A DNA stretch of 64,000 nt from Apostichopus japonicus (lineage: Eukaryota > Echinodermata > Holothuroidea > Aspidochirotida > Stichopodidae). The stretch lies in NCBI RefSeq assembly GCF_037975245.1, contig NC_092579.1, forward strand, positions 20,840,666 through 20,904,665. Direction: 5' to 3'. Under the pieces are notes generated by a model, which was given only the letters and a program-made list of their open reading frames with translations, made no database searches and was not told the origin of the DNA. Positions 14,401 to 29,400 of this stretch are shown piece by piece (positions within the stretch are counted from its first letter, which is position 1; each line of letters begins with the position of its first letter). A program made the translations under genes and the position numbers.

Positions 14401-17400
14401 TTTCTTCATGAGCAGGGCATTGTTCAAATAGAAAAATAATGAGTTATTCTCTTTAAGATTTAGAGGGAAGGGGAGAAGGTATATCAAAGTAAGTACTATA
14501 TTCACTCAAATTGTTCAAATAGAAAAATAATGAGTTATTCTCTTTAAGATTTAGAGGGAAGGGGAGAAGGTATATCAAAGTAAGTACTATATTCACTCAA
14601 ATTGCAATCATAATCAGATGTTCCTAAATCACCAAATTTTTTGGGGGTTCTAAAAGATCTTAATATTCTTTTACTTCTCAGGTTCCGATTTTAGTAGATC
14701 TGCTCACCAAAGAAGACAGAAAGGTTTGGAACTCTACAACAGAGATACCTCATTGTGAAGTGTTTTATGCTGCATACAAGAGTGCCCTCAATGATGAACT
14801 TGCCTGTCAGAGTCAGCACTCTGTGAGGGCGCTATTGAAAGAAGGTGGCACACGCGTAATGGGAATCCTCAATGGCCTCTTGGACCAGATCTTGTCTAAC
14901 AGAAATCAGAGAAAAAGGTTTGTGATGTCTTCACAACGTTCCTTTCAAACGGCACCAAATTTGGAATCTACCAGTAAAGTTCTGTCATTTTTCAAAAGGT
15001 TACTTTTGGAAGCTATATTTGCAGTGAACCGAACCAGAATTCATGGGATATATTTACCTTAGTTGAAATCAAATTGGTGTTGCTTCCGCTCTCTCCTTTT
15101 TTGTGTTCTCTGATAACTAAGCCTGTAACAAAGGTGGTTAATTTTGAATTTAAAAAGGAATGCAAAATTTGTCTGTGCTTATTTTAGAGCAAAGGTTAAA
15201 GGTGATTCTATATTGCATAAATCCCATTGAAAGTCTCATCGATTGGTAGATCTTTGCATACTTTCCCCTAATGCTGTATAGCAGGATAAATGTTATGGTG
15301 TACGGATGTGTAATTATAGGCACATTATATAGGTAGGAGTTAAGCAAAATTCTCTTTCAAAGGGGGATCCATTGTGTTTTTGGGATGGTTGTGAGGAGAT
15401 GGGTAACGTGATTGTTTGACTGTTACCTACAGTATCGTTGTACTCTGATGTCATTGAATTCTCCTTTAATTTAAATTGTGACCTCTCACCCCTCTCCAGA
15501 TACGGTATGGTGGTTCATAGTGCACTACTGACCCACTGGGGTGCGTTGGCCCGAGACAAATCTCCCGATGCCCAACGTGCGGCTCTCTTGATCTTGAAGA
15601 AACTCCTCCAGATTGACTCAAAGGTGATCCAAAAATATAATCGTTTAGTACGAATGTAATATTGAGACCAGATGCAAAACATTCCTTTTGAATTTTCGTA
15701 TTCCGTTATGTTAAAAATTGCAGTGATGTATGTGTGATTTATTTGGCATTTTGCTGATTTTCATAGTATGACGAGAAAGATGTAGATTGCAATCATTTCT
15801 GTGTAAAAGTAAGTTGGCCTGACATTTCGATCCTAGCAGGATCTTCTTCAGAGGCTGAATGACAAGTAACAGTAACAGAAGGGACAAATACATGCACATA
15901 TTACAGACAGGTTAATGAGCATGGTGAACACAAAGAGATAGATGTAAGGGGATTAGTAGACAAGGGATGGAGAGAAGAAAGCAACGGGAAGAGGAGAGGT
16001 AGGAGATAAACAGTGGAGGGACAAAGAGAGGATTACAATCATTTCTGTCATTGTCTTCTTGTCTTCCCCCCTTTAGTTTGTTACCGATGTCAGCCATGTT
16101 GCATTCCAAGGCACATTTACATCATATCTCAGCATGTTAACAGATCCATCTACTAACCTCACATTCAAAACCCAAGCTCTGGAGATTCTCTACTTCTTCG
16201 TTCAAGTCCCCGATAGCGAGTCTCAGAGAGTCAGGTGAGTTCTAGTTTATTCAGTCAGAGATGATAGAACATTCTCCTGCTTATCATGTTTCAACAATCC
16301 TCTCACATTCTAATCGTCAACATGATATCATCTTTCATAGGATTTTTTCTTCATTTTGGGGATGGGTGTGGGGGTAGGGCTGCAAGATGATTGTGCCTGA
16401 ACAAAGTTTACTTCAAAAGGCAAATCTCAGCAAGTTCACCATTCCCCAAATTGGACACAGTTGCCTGTTTTTTTTTGGTTTGGGGTTTTTCTCGTTTTGG
16501 GCTGCCCCCTTTCCCATGAAAGTAATTTTCATTTTCAGTGAGGGCATTTGCCCCTTTGACCTCTCATCCCCAGTGCCTATATTCATGTGGTACATCACTC
16601 TGAGCATCCCATCACAAGGTCTTTTCCACTCCCCCTCTGCCTGAGAGTCATTTAAGTGAAGTACCTAACTAATGGTTCGATATCTACACCAATCATGCAA
16701 TTGTTTCAAGTAGTAAACAGCACCTGCATGTTGGAACTCTCAAAGTAAAGAAGTTATCTCAATCAATGAGTGTAATAGAATTCTCACACTGGAATACTGT
16801 CCTACTTTATTTTACTTATTAGAAAGGATAAATACTCAATTGCAATGACGAGTAGTAATTGGTTTTCTTGCATTGCTCACATTATTTCTATTTACCACTT
16901 ATCATCAATATTAAACTTACACATATGTAGAACGTAGGCAGCTAGTAAGTATCGTCGTTCCTGAATACCCAAACCAGAACGTTTTGATTGTACCTGTAAT
17001 TTATAAATTTGCTTTAAGGTTTGTCTTGTTGTTAATAATGTATTGTACTTCAGGATTAAATTATACGAAAATTATACAAGTTTTCATTTTCACCTCATGA
17101 CAAACCTTTTATCGATAGGGAGGCCTTGGATCAACTTGTTGTCGACAACTTTCCCTTGAAGTCTTCCGAGTTTGGAGTCGGTAGTGCCAAGTACAATGAC
17201 TACATCGCTGCTCTCAACAAAGTAAGTAACCTGCAGGAGAGCCAAAAAAAAAAAACAGCTATGAGACTTTGTCTTACTCCATCTGTAAGATTGACTTCAC
17301 ACTTAAAAGAATATTCCAGGTCAAAATTTCATTTTGATATTTTCAAGAGGAACATAATCTAAGCATTCTGGTGAAATTTGCATTCATTTCCTATGTACTG

Positions 17401-20400
17401 TTTCCAAGGTCAAATCAATAGACTGAAAAATAAAGAATAAACAAACATTATTTGTCATTGTGCAACTATGATATCACACCTGTTTGCTTCAAGTTCACTT
17501 TGGGTAGAATATCAGATAACTTCACCTGTCAGTATCTCAAAAATGGTACATAGGAATTGAATACAAAATTTCACCAAAATGCTTAGATTAATTTCCTCTT
17601 TAACATACCAAAACGAAATTTTGACCTGGACTATTCTTTTAAACTTCTTTTGTTTCATCCTCTTTGGAACATAATTTACCAATAAAACCAACAAACTTGC
17701 AACTGCAACCGATATAGTTGGCTGCAAGTACAGCTACGCAGATTTCATTAGCACTGAGACTTTTTCTACTCAAAGACTGTTTCGTGTTGCTTAGCTTCTG
17801 GGATAGTCTTTGAGATTCTGTCTCTGCCATATTTATGCCCCACATTTTTAGTCTGTTATCGGTGGAATATAGATATCGCCAGAACAGGGTTGTAGATAAC
17901 GATAATCAGGAACCACAGTGGGTAAATGCTTATTCTTAGTTCGTTTCAATATACAAGTGAAACCTGATGCCCACATTCCCAGGCCTTATGAAAGGGGATC
18001 TGGGGAGAGAGAGGGGGGAGTGCACTACATCCTCCGGGCCCATGCAGGGTCAGTAATGGCAGTAATGTATTCTCATTTTTATAAGGAAAAATTGAAGGCT
18101 CCAGAAAAGGGGCCCGGTAAGATAATAGTCCCCAGGCCCAAGATTGGCTGTTGATGCCCCTTCACATTCCTATGCCTTTTTGTTTTGTTAAACAGAATTA
18201 TTGTCACATTTACTTAAGCATCATATCTGATGTTGGCTGATCTCAGTAAGTGGCTTTGCATTCATAACTATCTTTCAAATAACTTCACCTGTTGGTCCTC
18301 GTAGCTTCTAACAGCGATGGTTTTGTCTGGCAGCATGAACCTCCTGGAAATAGTGATCGGCATTCTGTGTCGAGAGGAGAAGCACACCTATGAAGTGGAG
18401 ATCATCAAATCCCTGGAGTCTTTCATCAGGAGGTAAATTTAATCAAAAGAAAAATTTCATCGCTTTAAAGGAATAATTCTCTTGGCAGAACGGGTGAACA
18501 CAAAAATATTCCACAAAAAGATTTTTGATAAAACTTGATATTGAATGAATTTGAATGCATTGAATGGTTGTTACATTGACAGAAAATTTATTGCAAACTA
18601 ACAGCATGCACTCATTTAGTAGATTTGGGAAATAAATTACCATATGACAGGTAGGAAATTTACTGGCAATTACAATCAGAAACATTGTTACGCGTAACTT
18701 CACCTTTTCTTTGTTTTCGCTACCCAGCTTGCGACCCACAGTAATGAGCAACCTATTTTTGGTTTACAACCAATAGTTTGAGAAGCAGGGAAAGAAATGC
18801 TGGTTTTATAGTAGGTCTGTGGTGTCGTCATGGCACCACATGTTACACCGAAAACTTTCCCTCACAATTAAAATTACGATACATCGTTGAGCTTAAGCTT
18901 CAACTTGCAAGACTCCAACCAACGATAGTGAAATTCCAGATAGGAAACATCCAAATAGTACTCAACCAACCCCCAAATACTATAAAAACACCAACAATTC
19001 TAAATAGTAATTTAAACTCCAGAAGTCATCAGTACATGATTTGACAGTTTATTTTACCTATTTTTTTTCACATTTTACCTTCTTGCCACAGGATGGATAA
19101 ATCAAAGCAAGTTTCAGCAATTGGGACTTGCTTGAAAATCTTTCAAGCAGAAGGAGAGTACACCACAGAGATGAGAAGAGCTGTAATGGAAAAGGTGTGT
19201 CTGCCAATGTTCAGACTCTGTCAAGTTGACTCTGTGATCGAAGTCTTTCAGAGGAATATCAGAGACTTTGTCGATATCCTGGAGAACAAGCTCAAAAAAG
19301 TGAGTAACTAGAAAATATATATTTTTGTGCTGTCTGTGTACACAAATTTGCAAGGCATGGAAGCTGAAATCGAGAATATTTAGAAAGCATCAAGCGTAAT
19401 TCTGAAGTTCCAATTTACAAAATTTTTCACTGCGAGTCTACGCCATATATCAATTGCTCTGGGTTGATTTCTTAGTCTTGGTTAAACTTACTCACTTTGT
19501 TTTAACTTTTAATCCTGCAGATTTCCGAGGCGGTCTTTGCGCACCAACTGGTCTCAAAAATTTGCTGTTTTGAGCTGATTGAGCTCCTCTATACAAGACT
19601 GGGCAAGGATCAGCTCAACTCAACCACCTCAGCAATCAACAGCGCATACTGCATGGGCGATTGCAAGACAGGAAAAGAAATGACACAGGGAATTACCAAG
19701 TAAGAGCTCGTTTCCATTGTTGACAGAATTAAGTCGCAAAATTGTCCATACAATTAAAAGGACAACTTAACTGGCTTCTACAGTCACTGAAATGGTTTTT
19801 TGTTGCAACGGATACTCTCAGGAATGTGTTACAACTATAAGTCACTTTATTTTCAAACTTGGCATGCAGTTCTTCAATGCCTCAAAATGAAATTGTCAAG
19901 TCTTCATTAAAGATTTGCCTTTCACTTTGTTTTCACTTTGACCATGTAGTTTATTCTCTTTTCTACTCCTTACTTTATTCTTCGCTATTCCTGCTCTTTC
20001 CTTCATTTTGCTCTATTCATGTTCTTTGCTTTATTTGTCTCTATCGCTGCTCTTTGCTTTATTCTTCTCTATTCCTGCTCTTTCCTTTATTCTACTCTAT
20101 TCCTGCTCTTTGCTTTATTCTTCTCTATTCCTGCTCTTTTCTTTATTCTTCTCTATCGCTGCTCTTTGCTTCATTTTTCTCTATTCCTGCTCTTTCCTTT
20201 ATTCTACTCTATTCCTGCTCTTTCCTTTATTCTTTTCTATTCCTGCTCTTTGCTTCATTTTTCTCTATTCCTGCTCTTTCCTTTATTCTTCTCTATTCCT
20301 GCTCTTTGCTTTATTCTTCTCTATTCCTGCTCTTTGCTTCATTTTTCTCTATTCCTGCTCTTTCCTTTATTCTACTCTATTCCTGCTCTTTCCTTTATTC

Positions 20401-23400
20401 TTTTCTATTCCTGTTCTTTCCTTTATTCCTCTATATTCTTGCTCTTTGCTTTATTCTTCTATATTCCTGCTCTTTGCTTTATTCTTCTCTATTCCTGCTC
20501 TTTGCTTTATTTTTTCTATATTCCTGCTCTTTCCTTTATTCTTCTCTATTCCTATTCTTTCCTTTATTCTTTTCTATTCCTGTTCTTTCCTTTATTCCTC
20601 TATATTCTTGCTCTTTGCTTTATTCTTCTCTATTCCTGCTCTTTGCTTTATTTTTTCTATATTCCTGCTCTTTCCTTTATTCTTCTCTATTCCTGCTCTT
20701 TGCTTTATTTTTTCTATATTCCTGCTCTTTCCTTTATTCTTCTCTATTCCTGTTCTTTGCTAATTCTTCTCTATTCCTGCTCTATGCTTTATTCTTCTCT
20801 ATTCCTGCTCTTTGCTTTATCCTTCTCTATTCCTGTTCTATTCTTCATATTCCTTTGCCATGTTACATTAAAGTGTTCTTGTTCTTCTATGGTAGAGAGG
20901 GTTTATTTCTTGAAGCAGGCATTGCATAGTTCATTCACCCATACAGCTAAACTACATGACGACGTATGTCTACGCCGATATTATTCTCTTTGTATTGTAC
21001 TTAACATCAATCCCATTTCATTCTATAATCTTTTATAATGTAATGTTGGCCTTGAAAGGAACCACACAATGTATGTGGGAGAAGCAGAAGGGCTTATTAC
21101 TTAGCATCCATACTGTTTTGTGGTACATAGAACCACACTTTGGCATCCGCCACTCTGAAGAGTAAATTTGATTTTGTCTGTTTTTATTCATCAAGAGCTG
21201 CTCATTTTGCTAAAAGTGAAAATGTTGGAGGTGAGAAGGTCTGCATTGATCTGAGAAGACAGTACCACTGTGCTGCATACAATGCCTTGATAGCCATCAT
21301 CACCTGTACCCAGACAGATGTTAAATTCTACAATGCCTTCTTGTTTCAAGAGAATGTTGCCAAGGTAACAATATTTGACCTCATCCTGTAAATTTAAAGA
21401 GGTATCCAGTAATCTCAGATAGCAAATACCACTGTTCATTTAAATTAATTTGATTATTTAATAATTTAACAATTCTGAATAATTTTAATTATTTATAATT
21501 TTTTAAATAGTATTTTAAATAATTTGCCAGCGTACTGGCATGTCTCATTTTTCCTTTCTACTTAAACAATTCTTGTGATCATATTTTGAATTTTCTGCTG
21601 TAACATTCGTAGCCAAAGTAATGTTTGGCAAAGGTATCGTCTTGGTTAGTCCTGTGTATAGAAAGTTCCACATTTTATTTTTTCCTCATCCAATTCAGGG
21701 TCAGTTTCTTCTCGAGAACATTATAGACGAGGAGAGAGCGTATGAGTTTGAGGTGGAGATATCCGCTCCCTTGGAGAGGAAGAAGAAGTTTGTGGCTCTG
21801 AGGCTGCAAGCTGCCAGCGGAGGAACATTTGAGACCGGTCTGGGAAGTTATCAAAGTAAGCGGCAAACACTTTGTCTCGGGGGAAAATAAGATAAAATTA
21901 CTATAGCCAGAGGCGGAGTTTAAGTATGTCATAGCGAAACAAGCTTTAGCATAGTCAGTTGTTGGAGTGGGGGAGGTGGGTCAGGTGTTGGGGTGGGGGT
22001 CTGAGGGGGGTGTAACAGAGCATCACTCTTTTATCACTAAAAGATACAATGTCTTTTATCACCAGAGATTTTCATGACATTTGTTTTTTTTTGTTTTTTT
22101 TTGGTACTTTATAGGATCTGGAAGATATTTATCCTCACAGTATCTCGCTGATAGCAGTTTGAGCGAAGATGTCCACAAGTTTGATTTCACCGGTCCGGTA
22201 ACTCAGACAGGCAGCTCTTTGGACCAATCGCAGAGTCAAGGATCTAGAGGGAGCCAAATAAGAGGGACATCAGATATGAACCAAACTGAGGTATGTGCCA
22301 ATGACTTGTTCCAGGAAATAACATTTATGTATTACTGTTGCTGTAATTAGTACCAGATATATTGTAAAAGCAAATTTCCCTGGGTATGAGTTCAGGGTCC
22401 TTATGCTTGTACTCATACTGCATGAGTAAGGTTACAAGTAGAATACCCCTTGGTATGAGAATAATGAACAGTAAAAGGCCCTACCTGGGACTACAAGCAC
22501 CCTTATGCTTGTACTCATACTGCATGAGTAAGGCTACAAGTAGCATTCCCCTTGGTATCAGTACAAGGCCCTACATTGACTACAAGTCCATATCATTGCA
22601 CTTAAAGCATCAATACTAGATATTCAGTTTGACCTGAATGCTAGGTTGGGGTACAATTCCACAAGGGTTAGTAACAAGTACATGCAACTATGCTGGAATA
22701 CAAGTACACATGGACTTTCTACTAGTTTGATTACTACCATACATGGTTAACAATTCCCTGAGGAAGAAGTGCAAAAATTTGGAAAAACAGCTCTGCAGAC
22801 TTCTGTACGGATGCTAGTTACGTACGGATATCGTTTCATTCCGTAGGTTGCAGGGCAGGAGGAAGAAGAACTCGGTGACTACCTAGAGATGGAGGGAGAC
22901 GAGCTGAACCAGCACGAATGTATGGCATCGGTGACTGCCGTCCTCAGGCACATGATGGAGAATAAAATTACACCAGAGGTGACTCAGGTAAAGAAATTAA
23001 AACCAGTAGAACTATTTCAACCTGGTCAGAATAATATTACATTTCCAGGCACTCTGCAGTGATCTACAGCTAGCATGTTGCAGTGTTTAGAATTTATGGC
23101 AGATGTTTTGTTAGTTCATAGACAGTTGACAATATTATAAAGGTTCAGTGTACAACAATTTGCCATGTGTTAACGCCGGTGCCTTTCAATCATAAGGTCC
23201 CGGTTCGAGTCGCTCCAAGATTAATGTATGTCGTCCAGTTTCAGAGTTGTTGACAATTCATAATCATGGACGTTAAAATATGAATCTAAGAGATTGACTT
23301 CGGTCAGCTTGCGGCTTTCATAAGCCAATGAGGCTTCTTCGCGAGTTCCTGCTTGCAGGAGGATCTAATATACATACATACATATATGCATCTCTGGCAG

Positions 23401-26400
23401 TCAGTTAGCAACTTTCGAAGTGTCTTGCTATGTATTATCGGATGAATTATGTCCTGATATGATTAAATAATTTTACCAGAGCTAGCTCTGTCAATGAGAA
23501 TGATTAGAGCTTCTGTTCCCAAGGAAACTGCTTGACTCTGTTGCATGATCGGAATCGGACGATAACAAGGGGTTACTCGGAGCCGGTTGAACGACAATGA
23601 CTTGTGTATAATGAAAGTATACGATCCCCATGAATGTTATAGGGTACAGCAGTGTAATAAACAGCCAAGAAAGGGACACAGTGATGTTTATATCATTTTT
23701 ACGACTAAAGTAGTTACCATCAGACTCTTAGACGCACAGACTATCAGACAATGATAAATACGACGGAATAGAAGATTGACTCCAAAGATAACTCAGACAG
23801 AGAACCGTGAGAGTAAATTACTAGCAAAGAAACTACTCCCCCTTCGCTATGTGTTGTTGAAATTTGTTTTGCTTCTATCTATATTTGATGGAAAGACTCT
23901 CGTTTGGCGAGAAAAATAAAATAAAACAAAATAGAGTATTGTAAATCTGTGTCCATCATGTTATAATTGGCAGTAGAGTAAAGTTATTATCCTTTTCTTT
24001 GTTTCAGGCCAAACAATCTAGCGACATGCCCCCCTGGATGAAAATGTTGCACGGTAAGATGTCGTCCTCCCAGACGTCGGTGAACATTAAACTGTTTGTC
24101 GCAAGGCTCATCGTTAATTGCTCCAAGGTACAGGTCACACTCGTAGCTATTAATTTAACTTTTAATTGTTTCAATTCTCCAGTCTTTTCAATCCGATCTT
24201 TATGTATATAGAATGAATTTGATGGAAACGAATCTTAAGTTTGTATCGATTCAGAATACGAATCACAGAAACATCAGAAAAGTCAGAGTTCAAATTATAG
24301 AGTTCAAATTATAGAGTTATAGAGTATTATAAAGTTCAAATTATAGAGTAGTGAAGATGATGTTGGTAGTGATTAATAATGATGCTGGTGTCATCAGGTG
24401 CTGGTTCGACATTGCATCACCATGGCAACAGTGGCACCTAACGATATGATTTTCAAATCATTGTCGTGTGTGCCGATTGCCGATGTTTGTTTATTTTGTA
24501 TTTTTGTTTTTGTATTTTTGTATTGTTGTATTTTTGTTCTTCGTCAGGTCTTTGTTCTTTACCATCCATTCGTATCGTTCTTTTTTGATTCATTTCTTAC
24601 AAGCCTGTTTGACTATTTTGTGAGATCTCCTTTGCTTTTTACTTTCTTCTCTCAGGTTTTTGAACCCTTTGCCAAGTTTTGGTTGAATCCCCTCATCCAG
24701 TTGATCATCGGCGGTGAAATCAGCTCTCCGGGAATTCATTACATGTTACTGGATATCATGGTTGTGCTCTTTGGGTGGTCGGAGAAAGCCATCCCCGAGG
24801 TGACTAGGTCAATCTGAAACGTTGGTTCCCAATAAGCAGCCGATGGAACGAATCTGGCTGGCGGTAGATTTCCATCTGGCTCGTGAATAAAAAAATCAGC
24901 CCACAGTTTTGTACTCTTACCCTTATGGTCTTAGGCTTGAGACTTTACCAATCTTACTTAAACAGATTACTTCTGCTGATTTTGAGCTTTTCATTATGTC
25001 TGTCCTTAAACTTCTGCTCCAACCATTTTTTTTTTTCATTTTTCTGGCCTTTGTAGGAAATTAAGTGAGCACCTCCTGATCATCTGTAAATAGTAGCCAC
25101 ATAATTGCCAAGATTTTATGAATTGTGTGAAATGAAATCAACAACAGAAAGATATATTCAATGTGGGTAACAATTTAGGTTAGCATGTCTACTTATAAAA
25201 GGGGCCATGTTAACTCTTGGCAAAAAGAGAAAGAAAAGTTTGAGGAATTTGCCTTTAATGGGTATTATTTAGGTGCTAAAACATGCCAAAAGTTTTCACA
25301 AGAATTTTCCTGGAGGCTCCCCGCCCTCCAAATGATTCTCAGATGTTGAGCAGTTTCAAACTTGAAGATAAGAAACGGACCTCAGGCAGAGGAAAAAATA
25401 CTTTCAGAGTGTCAGTGGAAGCTTTTGAACCTGATTGAACATTACTTTACTTTCTAGAATATTTACCTCGCTTTCGGTTTTCGTCCATATTGTTTATATG
25501 TCAAGGGACGTATAGTGGATCCATAGCCGTTTTTCTCCATGGAATCTCCATTTTTATGATTTCATTTTCATTTCAGGATAAATACTTGGCCAGTCAACTT
25601 CTGAGATTTCTCATGTTGAATGTCCACCACACCAAGCGAGCCATATTGCGGAATAACTTGGAAGTCGTCAAAACGTTGGTGGAACTCTGGAAACCTGTAC
25701 TTGATATCCCGACGAGGTAAAGAAAATGAGTAATATTTGAAAAGCCGTAATCGTTAATTAAGTCCAACTCTGCAACTTTTCTAGAAGTTCTGACCATCAA
25801 CATTCTTCTCAGGAATCAAGTTGTGTTCAGTTTACAGACGTCAAACCTTTCGGTGAGAAAGGTGAATTGCTTTGAGGGTCTTTTGAGGGTCCTAAATTGG
25901 TTGAAGTATTAAGGATTTCAGTTGCCATTATTGGACTCTCTAGCATATTTTGGTAGCAATTATACATTATGTTCCCTTAAGACTGTCTTTGCTTCCCAAA
26001 TTCACTTGTCATCACACACTTGTTTTTTTAATATATCAATTATGTAGTCAGAGTTGGACGTTGATTTTCTTTTTTCTTCAGATCAATTCAATTATTTATC
26101 AAGTCTTCTGGTGCAGTACAAAATAACATATAGAGAAAATAGAGTATATTAACAGAATTCATATTATGGTAAAAGAACACATAATATTAATGAAAATACA
26201 GAAACATCACTTTGTCACTGAAATGAAAGACAACCAGAGAGAAAATGTCAGAGAAATGTATGCAAATTCTGGTGACGTAAAGAAACCCAGGAGAAACAAA
26301 GAGAGGGGAGGTGGTAAGCAACACCTTGGGAGGTGGTCATGCAATCAAAGCAACAAATAAAACTTAATAAAGCACAGGAATTTATTTTAATCCTCACATT

Positions 26401-29400
26401 GCTTGTGCTTTAGCCGTCATAAGTACAAAAGAATTCCGACCCATAAACGATTCATAGTTAATTTCTATCAGGTCCTAACGAGTTATCCTCTGGTCTTTAG
26501 GTAGAAACTGTCAGATCTAAAACAACAAGTAACTTTAATTTCAAGTATTGCTGCAAGAAGTTGAAGACCCCTTTTATGTTCCTTCTAAATCTGATCAATC
26601 ATAACCAAGCAGTGCAGAAGGTCATATTTTTCCCCCTGTCTTTTCCCATAGTGTTATTTACGATTACCTGAGCAACAAAGATCCTGCCTCTAATACTAAC
26701 ACCGTTGGCGTCCAGCTACTTGGAGTCGTCTTGGCTAACAATATCCATCCCTTCAGTAGTACCTCGGACGTCGATTCAGAAAGGTTTGTTTATTGAGCAT
26801 GTGTGCCTTTTGGCACAGAAATAGGCTTGTTGGGTAGCAGACTTGTAGTGAGTCTGTACTAGTGCTTGCGTTCTTGCAGAGACCTGTAATAAGTCTGTAT
26901 TAGTACTCATATTCTTGCATAGTTGACATACAGACGTGTAATAAGTCTGTATTAGTACTCATATTCTTGCCTAGTTTGACTTACAGACCTGCAATGAGTC
27001 TGTATTAGTACTCATATTCTTGCATAGTTCACATACAGACCTGTAATGAGTCTGTATTAGTACTCATATTCTTGCATAGTTGACATACAGACCTGTAATG
27101 AGTCTGCATTAGTACTCATATTCTTTCATAGTTGACAAACAGACCTGTAATGAGTCTGTATTAGTACTCATGTTATTGCATAGTTGACATACAGACCTGT
27201 AATGAGTCTGTATTTAGTGCTCATATTATTGCATAGTTGACAAACAGACCTGCAATAAGTCTGTATTAGTACTTTGTATTCTTGCATAGTTGACATTCAG
27301 ACCTGTAATGAGTCTGTATTAGTACTCATATTATTGCATAGTTGACATACAGACCTGTAATGAGTCTGTATTTAGTGCTCATATTATTGCATAGCTGACA
27401 TACAGACATGTAATGAGTCTGTATTATTACTCATATTCTTGCATAGTTGACATACAGACCTGTAATGAGTCTGCATTAGTACTCATGTTATTGCATAGTT
27501 TACAAACAGACCTGTAATAAGTCTGTATTAGTACTTTGTATTCTTCCATAGTTGACATTCAGACCTGTAATGAGTCTGTATTTAGTACTCATATTCTTGC
27601 ATAGTTGACATACAGACCTTTAATGAGTCTGTATAAGTACTCATATTCTTGCATAGTTGACATACAGACCTGTAATGAGTCTGTATTAGTACTCATATTA
27701 TTGCATAGTTGACATACAGACCTGTAATGAGTCTGTATTTAGTGCTCATATTATTGCATAGCTGACATACAGACATGTAATGAGTCTGTATTAGTACTCA
27801 TATTTTTCCATAGTTGACATACAGACCTGTAATGAGTCTGTATTAGTGCTCATATTCTTGCCTAGTTTGACTTACAGACCTGTAATGAGTCTGTATTAGC
27901 ACTCATAATATTGCATAGTTGACATACAGACATGTAATGGGTCTGTATTAGTACTTCGTATTCTTTCATAGTTGACATACAGACATGTAGTGAGTCTATT
28001 GGTACTCATATTATTGCATAGTTGACATTCAGACCTGTAATGAGTCTGTATTAGTACTCATATTATTGCATAGTTGACATACAGACCTGTAATGAGTCTG
28101 TATTATTACTTCGTATTCTTCCATAGTTACCTGTACTCATCCTCATGGATTGGTACTTGAAGTCTGCACTTTGGAGTAGTATACTTGTAGAGCCTTGTAC
28201 TCATAGTTGTACTCATACTAACGAGATTTTACTTGTACTCATATTCATGCTGTTTACATTACTACAGCTCTGGTTCAGAGAAAGTAAATTAACCATCCCT
28301 TCAGTTAGTTAAATGACTGATAAAATGGTGATAATTCAATGGAAGACTTTTACTTCTCAGTTTGTGTTTGTTTAGGTCATTTCTCTGCAGATATATTTAA
28401 TAACCCCCCTTCCTTCACCCCACCCCCTGGGCCCTCTTCATCTTGACTTACCATTTTCTATCTAATATTTTAATCCGACAGGTTCTATGCTGCCTTAGCA
28501 ACCAATCTGAAAAACCGCTTTAAGCAGGTGCACGCCCCAGCAGCTGAGGTCGTTGGAATGACCTTCAGGCAGATGGCGGACAACGATCAGGTAGTTGTTT
28601 GTGTTCCTGTGTATGACATTCTGGTTGCCATCGAAACATTTTACTGCTAGTTGGCATGGCTAAAGGAGTTATTTTGTTAATGTAGTAATGAAAAATTATG
28701 GAAATCAGCATCACTGTTTTTAACTCAAGCAATGGTTTATAAAGGAGATTACTATTTACTAAAAGTCATTCCGCCATAATGCGAATTGACCCAAGCAAAG
28801 TTAATTTAGATCGACAAATGAGTTCAAGAATATTGGTTGATGTGATTTTTTCAGCCCATGGTTCCTGGATCAATAAAAAACAAGGGAGAAATAAACAGTT
28901 CTTATCAGCAATGATACCCTAAATGAAGAATTCTGAAAAAGTGTTTTCTGTTTCTGTCATTTTTGCAGATCACTGACGGTTATCTTCATCAAATAACAAC
29001 AAAGGAGTTGACCGCACTGAGTAATATGAGTCCTGAAATCTTCATCAACTGTGTCAACAAAATCACACTTCATTATCCCGAATTTGCTAACAGGTAATTG
29101 AGTCTTAACAATATTCCCACCTCTAACCAGTCTCACCACTATTCCCACCTCTAACCATCTTATCCCTCTCAGTTGTTCTTATTTATACTTTGTTGGTAGC
29201 TGTGGAAACTTTGGCTGTTGTCAGAAAGTTAGGATCACGGCTGAAACTTTACCAACAGCGAGGACAGCAGATTGCCATCTGTGCCACTACTACTTGCCGT
29301 AATGCCCTTACGAATAATCCGTAACCAACGACAACTATTGCTATGACCCATTAATCGAGTTGCCAAAGCTATGTGCCCTCATAATTATCTCCAATATTAT

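Noticed and set aside
19859-21038. Long overlapping open frames rich in Leu, Phe, Ser and Cys (up to 356 codons)
   Set aside because: They translate the pyrimidine minisatellite; all three frames are open because the unit lacks stop codons.
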